Below are positions 17,098-26,146 of a DNA stretch of 64,000 nucleotides, one piece after another. The DNA is from CAZHHH01 sp052400685 (lineage in GTDB: Bacteria > Bacteroidota > Bacteroidia > Bacteroidales > Marinilabiliaceae), in NCBI GenBank assembly GCA_052400685.1, contig JBQTGJ010000018.1. One strand, 5' to 3'. Position numbers and translations under genes: made by a program. Each line of letters begins with the position of its first letter. Position 1 is the stretch's first letter. Below the pieces are notes generated by a model that did not search any database, was not told the DNA's origin, and was given only the letters and a program-made list of their open reading frames with translations.

Positions 17098-18804
17098 ATG
17101 ATTTGTTTAAAAATGGGTATTATCCAAAGATTCGTAAGTGCTTGCCCGATAATTCCGGGAGCAGATAAGAAAGTATCATTTTTAAAGCTTTCGCAACTGG
17201 GACAATGTGATTTGACTGTCGTACACGATCATTTTGAATGCGAGAGTCGCAAAAAAAATGGCTTCTTTTTGCCGACACTTATTTTTATTTTGGTATTGGG
17301 TATTGCACCGCCAAACTATGGAAAGTCTTATAATATTCTTGATTTTGGGGCCATTTCAAATGGTATTGCTATAAATACCGAAGCCATACAGAGGGCTATA
17401 GACGAGGTAAATATTAAAGGTGGAGGCAAAATTATTTTTCCTTCAGGTAAATTCTTAACTGGGAGTATTCAGTTAAAAAGTAATGTTGAGTTGTGTTTTG
17501 AAGAAGGCGCTGTTTTATTGGGAAGTACAAGTCCCTATGATTATTTTAAAGTTAAGGGAAAAGAAGATATTTTAAGCTCAAACGCAAATGACAATTCAGA
17601 GTTGGGACTTATACTGGCTTTTGAAGCGAAAAATATAAAAATCTCAGGTTTGGGAACTATTGATGGTCAGGGATTACCCCTGGCCTTAACTATTGATAGT
17701 CTTCATCACGCAGGGGTTTTAATTGATAAAAATTACAATAGCAGGCGAATGCGGCCAAGTGAATTGGTCCGGCCAAAATTATTCCGTTTCCTTGGATGTG
17801 AAAATGTTGAAATAAAAAATATAACCCTTACCAACAGTGCTAGTTGGGGGTTATCATTTGACTTATGTAGAGATTTGGTTTTAGATAATCTTACAGTTAT
17901 CAATCGTGCGTACTGGAATAATGATGGGATTGATATAACAGATTGTAAAAATGTAAAAATCACCAATTGTAATATAAATGCTGCAGATGATGGTATTTGT
18001 CTCAAATCATATCATCCCGAAACATGGAACGATAGTATTTATGTTGCTAATTGCACCGTTCGAAGTAGCGCAAGTGCTATAAAGTTTGGGACTGCATCTT
18101 TTGGCGGGTTCAAAAATATTACCATTGAAAATATAAAGGTGTTTGATACTTTTCGTTCTGCAATAGCCATAGAATCAGTTGATGGTGCGGTAATTGAAAA
18201 CGTTATTGTGAGAGGCATCGTTGCTGAAAATACTGGTAATGCAATATTTATTCGTCTAGGTCATCGTGGAGGAAAAAGCCCCGGGGTCGTTAAAAATATT
18301 CATATTTCGGATATGAAGGTTGAGATTCCTTTTGGCAGACCTGATATCGATTATGATTTGCGTGGTCCTGAGGTTGATTTTTTTCATAATCCATTTCCTG
18401 CATCCATTACAGGTATCCCAGGCCATAAAGTAGCGAATGTTACAATTGAAAATATTGAAATTATTTATCCCGGAAGAGCAACCAAAGGCATGGCATATAT
18501 TCCATTAAGTGATTTAAACCGGATTCCGGAACAAATTGAGAAATATCCTGAGTTTTCAATGTTTGGAGAACTGCCCGCCTGGGGCTTTTACGTTCGGCAT
18601 GCTAATAGTATTGTGTTGAATAATATTTATTTGCGGCTGGAGAAAAAAGATTTTCGCCCGGCTTTTGTTTTTGATGACGTTGCCAATTTGATAATAAAAA
18701 GTGTTGAAGTAGAGAATGCGGGTGATCAGGCTCAGTTTGTTTTAAAAGATGTGGCGAATGGTGAAATTGATTTTCCGGATGAAAAAATTGTAAGAGTAAA
18801 ATGA
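17098..18804 (+). CDS. Glycoside hydrolase family 28-like protein (pectin-type right-handed beta-helix)
   Basis: A secreted beta-helix enzyme related to polygalacturonases. The mature part begins YNILDFGAISNG and shows NTEAIQRAIDEVNIKGGGKIIFPSG, then the catalytic region NNDGIDITDCKNVKITNC and AADDGICLKSYHPE, supplying the three aspartates expected of GH28. The later GHG motif is not obvious; SASAIKFGTASFGG stands there instead, so it may act on an unusual uronic-acid linkage. The start is uncertain: the frame is open to a TTG at 17056, and the first in-frame ATG is at 17098, yet the hydrophobic signal-like segment FFLPTLIFILVLGIA begins about 55 residues later, with no homologous-looking sequence before it. 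A possible single-base frameshift is discussed in the findings. It lies 150 bp after the GH92 pair. Confidence 0.85.
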   Translation: MICLKMGIIQRFVSACPIIPGADKKVSFLKLSQLGQCDLTVVHDHFECESRKKNGFFLPTLIFILVLGIAPPNYGKSYNILDFGAISNGIAINTEAIQRAIDEVNIKGGGKIIFPSGKFLTGSIQLKSNVELCFEEGAVLLGSTSPYDYFKVKGKEDILSSNANDNSELGLILAFEAKNIKISGLGTIDGQGLPLALTIDSLHHAGVLIDKNYNSRRMRPSELVRPKLFRFLGCENVEIKNITLTNSASWGLSFDLCRDLVLDNLTVINRAYWNNDGIDITDCKNVKITNCNINAADDGICLKSYHPETWNDSIYVANCTVRSSASAIKFGTASFGGFKNITIENIKVFDTFRSAIAIESVDGAVIENVIVRGIVAENTGNAIFIRLGHRGGKSPGVVKNIHISDMKVEIPFGRPDIDYDLRGPEVDFFHNPFPASITGIPGHKVANVTIENIEIIYPGRATKGMAYIPLSDLNRIPEQIEKYPEFSMFGELPAWGFYVRHANSIVLNNIYLRLEKKDFRPAFVFDDVANLIIKSVEVENAGDQAQFVLKDVANGEIDFPDEKIVRVK

Positions 18805-18985
18805 GAAATCAATGATAATTATATTGGGTTTGCTATTGACCTGAATGGTCGCTGGATTGACTAAATTTTACGAATACAGCAATCCTTAATGGGGTAGCTT
18901 ATACAATAAAGTGTAGGTTTTTGCACAATAATAGTAAGAGAAATATTTTTTTAACTTAAATATTTAATCAAATATTATTACAGAT

Positions 18986-20122
18986 ATGAATGAAGCGGTA
19001 AAGACAAAGCCATTACGCTTTCTTTCATTGGACGTGTTTAGAGGAGTTACAATAGCTTTGATGATTGTTGTAAATACGCCTGGAACCGGTGCCGAAATGT
19101 ATGGGTACCTTAGACATGCCGAGTGGTTTGGGTTTACTTTAGCTGACCTGGTGTTTCCATCATTCCTTTTTGCAATGGGATGCTCATTGAGTTTTTCCAT
19201 GGAAAGGATGAAACAGGCATCAGCCAGGAATGTCTGGATAAGAATATTAAAAAGAACTATTATTATCTTTTTATTGGGCTATCTCATGTATTGGTTCCCA
19301 TTTTTTAAGTTGGGAGATAATGGCGATTTAATTCTAAAGCCTATTTCTGAAACGCGGATAATGGGAGTGTTGCAAAGGATAGCTCTTTGTTACTTTTTTG
19401 CTTCGGTTATTTTTTATTATTTATCAGAGCGGGTTGCCATAATATTATCAGCCATGATACTATTGGGGTATTGGGGTCTTTTATGTGTGTTTGGTGATCC
19501 CGGAGCTCAATTTCAAATGGCGACTAACGCTGTCTCTAAATTTGATTTGTTGACTTTGGGCTTTGGGCATATTTATAAAAAAAGCTTGTTTGACCCTGAA
19601 GGTTTATTGAGTACACTGCCTGCTATTGTTAATGTTGTTGGCGGTTATATTGCCGGTGTTTTTATCCGGAAAAAAGGAAACTCATTTGAAGGAATCGCAA
19701 AACTTTTGCTTGTTGGATTTTTACTAACGTCAGTTGCCTTATGGTGGAATTTAATTTTTCCCATCAGCAAAAAATTATGGACTAGCTCATTTGCTTTGTT
19801 CACTATAGGTATAGATTTGTCTATTATGGCTGTTCTAATCTATCTTATTGAGTTGAGAAATCTCAAAAAAGGCGTTATGTTTTTTAATGTTTTTGGAAAG
19901 AATCCATTGTTTATCTACCTTTTTTCAGAGTTGTTTTATGTAACATTACGTTTAATTCCAGTTGCTCCAGGGTTAGATATCTTTGAATGGGGCAGTGAAA
20001 AAATATTTCAAAATATAATTCCAGGCCCTATGGGCTCATTGATTACTGCCCTGTTTTTTGCTTTGATTTGCTGGTTTTTAGGTTATGTATTACATCGAAA
20101 TAAAATATACATTAAAATATAA
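18986..20122 (+). CDS. Multi-pass membrane acyltransferase, heparan-alpha-glucosaminide N-acetyltransferase-like (DUF5009)
   Basis: A 378-residue inner-membrane protein with about ten hydrophobic helices. The opening RFLSLDVFRGVTIALMIVVNTPG and the ADLVFPSFLFAMG block are hallmarks of the HGSNAT/NagX/DUF5009 group, which is thought to move acetyl groups across the membrane onto amino sugars. Such genes are common in Bacteroidota loci for N-acetylhexosamine-containing glycans, which would fit the neighbouring GH92 enzymes and an N-glycan-like substrate. The acetylation role is inferred from family relationship only. It sits 180 bp after the GH28-like gene and 38 bp before the sensor gene, all in one direction. 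Confidence 0.88.
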   Translation: MNEAVKTKPLRFLSLDVFRGVTIALMIVVNTPGTGAEMYGYLRHAEWFGFTLADLVFPSFLFAMGCSLSFSMERMKQASARNVWIRILKRTIIIFLLGYLMYWFPFFKLGDNGDLILKPISETRIMGVLQRIALCYFFASVIFYYLSERVAIILSAMILLGYWGLLCVFGDPGAQFQMATNAVSKFDLLTLGFGHIYKKSLFDPEGLLSTLPAIVNVVGGYIAGVFIRKKGNSFEGIAKLLLVGFLLTSVALWWNLIFPISKKLWTSSFALFTIGIDLSIMAVLIYLIELRNLKKGVMFFNVFGKNPLFIYLFSELFYVTLRLIPVAPGLDIFEWGSEKIFQNIIPGPMGSLITALFFALICWFLGYVLHRNKIYIKI

Positions 20123-20160
20123 GTATTGGGTAAACGAACCTTAACCTATAATCAATTAAA

Positions 20161-23100
20161 ATGATACACAGAATTAGTATTATAATTGCTCTTTTCATTT
20201 CTACGAATGTTTTTGCAGAAGATATAAAGCTGGAACATTACAGCAGAGAGAATGGCCTGTCACATAATTCTGTACGTCATATTGTGCAGGATAAATATGG
20301 ATTGCTTTGGCTGGGGACTTTTAAAGGTTTGAATAGTTTTGATGGGCAGAGGTTTACCCCTTATCTTAGCGATTTCAAATCGCCAAATCGGATTCATAAT
20401 GATGACATCACCGCATTGGTGTTCGATGAGGATTCAGATGTCATGTGGATTGGCACAAGAGGTGGGTTGACAAAACTCAATCTTAGGGTTCACCAGTTTA
20501 CAACATTTCTTCACGAAAAGGACAATCCCAAATCAATCCCCGATTCTGAAATAAGAGCCATCTTTATCGATAAATTTAAAAGATTATGGATCGGTACAAA
20601 AGATTATGGATTATGTGTCTATGATGAACGCACCAAGGAATTTTCAAAAGTACAGCTTGATGGATTTATTTATGTCAAAACAATATTTGAAGATATCAAT
20701 GGGCATATTTGGGTAGGAAGTTTTGAGACTGGCGGTATTGCAAAAATTACTCTCGATAATAAGGGTGAAATACTTAATATACAAAAGTATACTTTGTCTG
20801 CATCCAGTTTAAATATCATTAATCCGTATGTTTATTTTATTTTTCAGGATGATAAATCTGATCTGTTTATTGGCACCAGAGAAGGCTTGTTTAAATGGAA
20901 TAAGCAAGATGATATTTTTGAATTACAGCCTATCTGTGATTCTAAATTCAGAGAAACAATCGGACCTTATTTTGTGTGTGTGACAAGGGCGCCGGATGGA
21001 AAATATTGGTTAGGAACTATTGGTGGAATTATAGTTTGTAATCGTTTGGAAGACATTGCAAAAGGAGATTTTCAATGGTATTATTCCAGGCGATCAGATA
21101 AAACATCGTTAGTTGATAATTCTGTTTCTGCTCTTTATTTTGATAATTCAGGTTTACTATGGATTGGCACAGATAATGGATTGGATAAATATGACCCATT
21201 CAGAAATCAGTTTAAAACGATTAATTCATTTTCCTTAGTTATTGACGGTAAAATACCACGAATATCTGATTACGCTAAAACTTACGACAACCAATTGATT
21301 GTTGCGACACACAATAGTGGCTTGTTTTTAAAGGATAAAGATAAGTTTAGAGTCGTTCAGAGTGTTCGTAACGATATTTCTGGTATTTACACACCTGATG
21401 GCAAGATTTTTTATTGTGGTTTGTGGAGCGGGCAAATATTGATTTATAATTACGTTACTAAAACGTCAAAATTATTGGACGTCGGTTTTAAGTCAGTTCC
21501 TGTTTTCGCTTTTAATAAATTAGCAAATGGGAATCTTTTAATTGGCTCTCATGGCAGTGGGGCTGTTGTGGTTAATCCGCGCACTTTTAATGTCGATTTA
21601 ACCCTTCAAAAAAAGTTTCCTGATATCGCTATTAATCAAGTGACAACCGCTAATGACAGTATAATATGGATTACCACTGAAACCGGCGTTATAAAATACA
21701 ATTCTGAAAATTATCAGTCTAAAGTATATACCTCAAAAGATGACGAAATTAAAGGTTTGTCAAATAACAGCGCGAAAGCTATTTGTATCGATGATGCCGG
21801 AAAAATTTGGGTTTCAACGAGAATGGGGTTGAATTATTATAGGCCGGGCATTGATGATTTTGTACCGGTTAAGAATCCTCTGGAATTAAGAGAAAATTGG
21901 ATCACGGATATCATAAAAGATAGGAATGGTTTTCTTTGGGTCAACTTAAATAACGGAAAGGTTGGGCGTTTTAATCCCATTGATAACAGCCTGAATACTT
22001 ATGATGTTGGCAGTGGTAATCGATTGGATATTTTTAGTAATAAAGGTTTTTTCTTATTTAACGATTCGGTTGTATATATAACCGGTAAGGATGAAATTAT
22101 CTATTTCACAATTAATGATCTCAAAGATAATTTAAAAGCAGATCCACCATTTATTAGTGAAGTGAAGGTTCAAAATAAGATAGTATTACCTGGTGATACA
22201 ATTAAAGGGCAAGTGGTTTTAAATGAGGATATTAATTTTTCACGTAAATTAGAGTTGGAGTACGTGAACCGAAATTTTTCGTTGACTTTTTCTTCCCCAT
22301 CGTATGCAAATACCAGATTAAACAGGTATGAATATAAGTTGGAAGGCTTTGATGAAGAGTGGATTATGGCTGATAATAATGCAACAAGTATTCAATATAC
22401 CAATTTGTATCCCAGAGATTATACCTTTAAAATAAGGTCTTCAAATAGCAGTGGTTACTGGAGTGATGTGTCATCCTATCAAATAATTATTAAATCTCCT
22501 TTTTGGTTGACTTATAAAGCGATATTATTCGTGTTTGTTTTTTTGCTTACGACAATATATTTCGTTTCCCGGCAATTGAAAAAAAGTTGGATGCTAAAAC
22601 AAGAACTATTACTGGAGAAAGTTCATCGTGAAAGGGAAGATAAGCTGAATCATGAAAAACTGCGCTTTTTTACTAATATTTCGCATGAGCTCCGAACTCC
22701 GATTTCTTTAATAATAGGCCCGGCCAAGCAATTAGTAGAAGAAGGGATGGCTTCTGAGTCTCAAAGAAATAGGGTGGAGCTGATTTTGAAAAATTCAAAC
22801 AGGCTGTATAATCTGGTTAATCAGCTTCTTGATTTTAGGAAAGCTCAAAATGGTGAATTAAAGCTTAAAGTATCAAAAACAGATATTCTTTTATATACAC
22901 AAGATATTTTTCATTCTTTCGACGGTTTGGTAAAGGAGAAGAAAATTAACTATCATTTAATGTGTGAGTATGATGAAATTATTGGATGGATTGATGGAGA
23001 TAAATATGATAAAATATTATATAATTTGCTCTCAAATGCGATTAAGTTTACCAACAAGTATGGGAATGTTGATTTGTTTCTTGACATAACTCAAAATGAG

Positions 23101-24189
23101 AATGGATTACGTAAGCTTATTGTTGAGGTGAGTGATGATGGAATAGGGATTCCTCAGGAAAGTCAGAAAAAGATATTTACCAGGTTTTATCAGGTTGACA
23201 ATACAAAAGAAGAACATACTGGCAGTGGAATTGGTCTGTCATTAGTAAATTCGTTAGTAAAAGTTCATAAATCAAAACTGGAGCTTTATAGTACGCCTGA
23301 AAAGGGGAGCGTATTTACCATTGAGATGCCTATTGATAAAGTATTTTACGATGAAAAGGAAATTTTTGATTTTGAAATTGAATCATCAAATTCAACACTT
23401 TCATTTAGTGCTGATAATAAGACACATATGTTGTCAGCAGAGCTCAAAGAAAAAGTTTTAGTAATAGAAGATAATCAGGAGTTGAGAGATTACATTGCGG
23501 ACTATCTCTCAGATTATTACAAAGTTTACCAAGCTGAAAATGGTGCGGAAGGACTACAGATTTGCCGCCATAAAAAACCCATTATATGTATAGCCGATGT
23601 GATGATGCCAGTCATGAATGGATTTGAATTTTGTAAAATGCTTAAAAATGATGAAAGAATCAGCCATATTCCCGTTGTTTTATTAACTGCATTATCTGAT
23701 AACGACAATCAAATGAAAGGTTATAAAATGGGTGCTGATGCCTATTTGACTAAACCTTTTGACCCATCTTTGCTTAAAATTCGTATCGAAAATATTGTTA
23801 AGGCAAGAACTGACCTCAAGAAAAAGTTTTCAGGCGATATGGAAAGCAATGTTGATGTATTAACTCATTCGCCGGTTGATGAAGAGTTTTTGAATAAACT
23901 GACTACGATTATTGAGGCAAATATCAGCGATGCAAATTTAGCCGGGAATCTTTTGTGTTCAGCATTGGGTGTCAGTTCATCTACTCTATACCGAAAAGTA
24001 AAAGAGTTGACTGATTTGTCGCCCAATGAATTTATTAGAACAATTAGATTAAAAAAAGCAGTTAAGCTAATAAAACTAAAACGGAATAATATTTCTGAAG
24101 TGTCGGATATGGTCGGATTTAACGATCCATATTATTTCAGCAGGTGTTTTAAAAAACAATTTGGATTTCCACCAAGTAGTTTGTTGTGA
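20161..24189 (+). CDS. Hybrid two-component system sensor/regulator (HTCS)
   Basis: This 1342-residue one-protein signalling system controls the locus. In order: signal peptide (to VFA), a periplasmic beta-propeller built from repeated Reg_prop units such as DKYGLLWLGT and GLLWIGTDNGL (about 25-690), a Y_Y_Y domain (about 700-775), one transmembrane helix (about 785-805), a HisKA domain with phospho-acceptor His842 in NISHELRTP, an ATPase domain with NLLSNAIKF and DDGIGI, a receiver domain with Asp1146 in ADVMMP, and a C-terminal AraC-type helix-turn-helix (VSDMVGFNDPYYFSRCFKKQFG). The propeller would bind a breakdown product of the target glycan. It is the last gene of the locus, 115 bp before a tRNA on the other strand. 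Confidence 0.97.
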   Translation: MIHRISIIIALFISTNVFAEDIKLEHYSRENGLSHNSVRHIVQDKYGLLWLGTFKGLNSFDGQRFTPYLSDFKSPNRIHNDDITALVFDEDSDVMWIGTRGGLTKLNLRVHQFTTFLHEKDNPKSIPDSEIRAIFIDKFKRLWIGTKDYGLCVYDERTKEFSKVQLDGFIYVKTIFEDINGHIWVGSFETGGIAKITLDNKGEILNIQKYTLSASSLNIINPYVYFIFQDDKSDLFIGTREGLFKWNKQDDIFELQPICDSKFRETIGPYFVCVTRAPDGKYWLGTIGGIIVCNRLEDIAKGDFQWYYSRRSDKTSLVDNSVSALYFDNSGLLWIGTDNGLDKYDPFRNQFKTINSFSLVIDGKIPRISDYAKTYDNQLIVATHNSGLFLKDKDKFRVVQSVRNDISGIYTPDGKIFYCGLWSGQILIYNYVTKTSKLLDVGFKSVPVFAFNKLANGNLLIGSHGSGAVVVNPRTFNVDLTLQKKFPDIAINQVTTANDSIIWITTETGVIKYNSENYQSKVYTSKDDEIKGLSNNSAKAICIDDAGKIWVSTRMGLNYYRPGIDDFVPVKNPLELRENWITDIIKDRNGFLWVNLNNGKVGRFNPIDNSLNTYDVGSGNRLDIFSNKGFFLFNDSVVYITGKDEIIYFTINDLKDNLKADPPFISEVKVQNKIVLPGDTIKGQVVLNEDINFSRKLELEYVNRNFSLTFSSPSYANTRLNRYEYKLEGFDEEWIMADNNATSIQYTNLYPRDYTFKIRSSNSSGYWSDVSSYQIIIKSPFWLTYKAILFVFVFLLTTIYFVSRQLKKSWMLKQELLLEKVHREREDKLNHEKLRFFTNISHELRTPISLIIGPAKQLVEEGMASESQRNRVELILKNSNRLYNLVNQLLDFRKAQNGELKLKVSKTDILLYTQDIFHSFDGLVKEKKINYHLMCEYDEIIGWIDGDKYDKILYNLLSNAIKFTNKYGNVDLFLDITQNENGLRKLIVEVSDDGIGIPQESQKKIFTRFYQVDNTKEEHTGSGIGLSLVNSLVKVHKSKLELYSTPEKGSVFTIEMPIDKVFYDEKEIFDFEIESSNSTLSFSADNKTHMLSAELKEKVLVIEDNQELRDYIADYLSDYYKVYQAENGAEGLQICRHKKPIICIADVMMPVMNGFEFCKMLKNDERISHIPVVLLTALSDNDNQMKGYKMGADAYLTKPFDPSLLKIRIENIVKARTDLKKKFSGDMESNVDVLTHSPVDEEFLNKLTTIIEANISDANLAGNLLCSALGVSSSTLYRKVKELTDLSPNEFIRTIRLKKAVKLIKLKRNNISEVSDMVGFNDPYYFSRCFKKQFGFPPSSLL

Positions 24190-24303
24190 GGTTGTGACTA
24201 ATAATACAATATAGATTGTATGAACGTGCTTAGGGATATTCTGTTTTTTATTCTTATTAATTGGCTCTAATGTGCAAATATGTCAATCTTGTTTATATAG
24301 TTG

Positions 24304-24377
24304 TGATCCAGGCGGGATTCGAACCCACGACCCACAGCTTAGAAGGCTGTTGCTCTATCCGACTGAGCTACTGGACC
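24304..24377 (-). tRNA. tRNA-Arg (anticodon UCU)
   Basis: Read on the minus strand this folds as a full cloverleaf: acceptor GGTCCAG/CTGGATC with one G-U pair, D-arm GCTC/GAGC, anticodon stem ACAGC/GCTGT with loop CTTCTAA giving anticodon TCT, and T-arm GTGGG-TTCGAAT-CCCGC. It decodes AGA. The CCA end is not encoded. Its 3' end faces the polysaccharide locus. Confidence 0.97.
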
Positions 24378-24534
24378 TGTTTGTTTTGCGGGGACAAAGA
24401 TAGAAAAATATGGATAAAAACACGACTTTAGCCCCCTTTTTTGTGTAGTAATTTACAGTGCTGTTTTTGGGGGAGGCTATTTATTTGGTTGTGTGTTAAA
24501 TTTGAATGAACCACGACTATTTTACTACTAATTG

Positions 24535-24987
24535 TTATTCCAGTCCGCTTTTGTGATAAGATATTTGTACGCCGGCGCATTCTGAATTGTGATCATCGAA
24601 ATAGTGAGGCGCCGAAAGTTCGATTTTAATTTTCATGGTGTTTTGAATCACAAATAGCTGAGATGGTTTGAAGTTGACCGCCGCATTGTCGTACAATACG
24701 GTTTGATTCTCGTCGTCAGATATTAAACGAAAGTGTATGTCTCCCAGTTTTTTGCGCCCGCACACCGAGATGAAGTATTCGCGGTTGCCGAAAAATGTTT
24801 GGTTAATAATTACTTTACGTGCCTTGCGCATGGTCACAGAGCGGGAAAGTGAGCTTTGTTCAAAATAAGTAGGCGCATTTTCACATCTTTTTTCATAGTT
24901 TTGACAACTTTGAGCATGTACCTGAAAATAAGCTGAATGAATTATAAATAGGGTCGTTATGATGGCTAATATTTTTGCTCGTTTCAT
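24535..24987 (-). CDS. Secreted protein of unknown function
   Basis: A 150-residue protein with a signal peptide (MKRAKILAIITTLFIIHSAYFQVHAQ) and four cysteines in the mature part (CQNYEKRC near the N-terminus, one in SVCGRKKLGD, one in SECAGVQ), which could form two disulfides in the periplasm. The remainder looks beta-rich. No family is recognised. It shares orientation with the next gene at 25134 but is downstream of it by 146 bp, so cotranscription is possible. Confidence 0.7.
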   Translation of the reverse strand: MKRAKILAIITTLFIIHSAYFQVHAQSCQNYEKRCENAPTYFEQSSLSRSVTMRKARKVIINQTFFGNREYFISVCGRKKLGDIHFRLISDDENQTVLYDNAAVNFKPSQLFVIQNTMKIKIELSAPHYFDDHNSECAGVQISYHKSGLE

Positions 24988-25133
24988 ACAGATATTTTTA
25001 AGTAGAACATGAAAAATCTACTTCAATTATAATTTGCGGTTGATTGACTTTCAATCTGCTGTGTTGTAATGTTTTTGTGGATTTGAGTCAGTTATTTTCT
25101 GGTGTCCGTAAAATAACAAGTGTAGAATGGTTT

Positions 25134-26012
25134 TTATTTAATCCATCTGGCCCTTAATGCATCTACTTCCTGGTGTATTTTTAGTATTGGTTGAACTGCC
25201 GTTTCCTGCGGAGGACTTGGCATTCCAATTAAAACAGCACCATCGTTACGCGTGGCGGAGCTTGTTGTTGCATTTTTCTGGATGTACTGGTCAAAGGCAG
25301 TGGTTAATTCCGATACATCAGCTTTCATTTTTGTTCTTGTTGAGCCGGTAAGGTATTTGTCCAACATTTTATTGAGCTGATCCATAATCATTTTTTGTTC
25401 CCAGATGCGCAATTTGAACTCATCTTCCGTAATACGGGTCCCATTTGAATTTAATGCCAAATGCAGACTCTCAATAAACCCACCTGCCGAGATCATGGCA
25501 TATTCCCCAAAACGCCCTGTTTCATGCAGATTCCCAATGATGGTGAGGTATACCTCGTCATAAAGATTGTTGAGGGAATCCATCCTGTTCATATTTTTCA
25601 TGATACGCTGGCCCAGTGCTTCCACTTCCGGAGGGAAAATATTAAGATTTTTCCCCATTTCTTCAACAGTAGAAAAATAATCCAAAGCAGTTCCTGATTG
25701 GTCAAAGGTAATGGCATAGGCCATATCGGCAAGGTAAAAACCAAACGATAATAACTTGTCGGAATTCGTTCGGTAATTGTTCTTTTTTGATAAGTCCGTT
25801 AAGGTACTTGGCGTAAATTGTATTTGGTTATTGTGTATATAACTTAAGATTTCATCAGGAGCCGGTATAGAATAATATTCAACCAGCATGTCATCATCCT
25901 GAGGGGTTTCTTCCCTTTCCGCCCCAAAAGATGGTGTGAAAAGTATTAATGCAGCGGCCAGCAGTAAGTGTTTACTGGTCTTCGCCGTTAATTGTGTGAT
26001 CAATGAAGTCAT
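25134..26012 (-). CDS. Secreted protein of unknown function, helical
   Basis: This 292-residue protein begins with a signal-like segment (KHLLLAAALILFTPSFGA, after a basic stretch) and continues as a mostly helical, charged protein containing YLADMAYAITFDQSGTAL, followed by a long acidic/amphipathic region. The ADMAYA pattern and size recall a conserved unnamed group in Bacteroidales, but I cannot name a domain. It is probably periplasmic. It lies between the small Cys-rich gene and the two-component pair, all on the minus strand, without close spacing to either. Confidence 0.72.
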   Translation of the reverse strand: MTSLITQLTAKTSKHLLLAAALILFTPSFGAEREETPQDDDMLVEYYSIPAPDEILSYIHNNQIQFTPSTLTDLSKKNNYRTNSDKLLSFGFYLADMAYAITFDQSGTALDYFSTVEEMGKNLNIFPPEVEALGQRIMKNMNRMDSLNNLYDEVYLTIIGNLHETGRFGEYAMISAGGFIESLHLALNSNGTRITEDEFKLRIWEQKMIMDQLNKMLDKYLTGSTRTKMKADVSELTTAFDQYIQKNATTSSATRNDGAVLIGMPSPPQETAVQPILKIHQEVDALRARWIK

Positions 26013-26090
26013 ATTGTTTTAATTTTTATTCAACCTCTTTTTTGTTTGTCTTTCGTAATAAACAGATAAAGTTGTTGTTGTATTATGATG

Positions 26091-26098
26091 CAAATATA
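26091..26098 (-). promoter_or_regulatory. Candidate -7 box for the 25134-26012 gene
   Basis: On the minus strand this reads TATATTTG, matching TAnnTTTG, about 80 bp before the start codon. No -33 TTG is seen at the usual distance. Confidence 0.35.
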
Positions 26099-26146
26099 AC
26101 TGATTATGTAATTCTTAATTGTATTCTTACTTATATTTAGGCTTAA

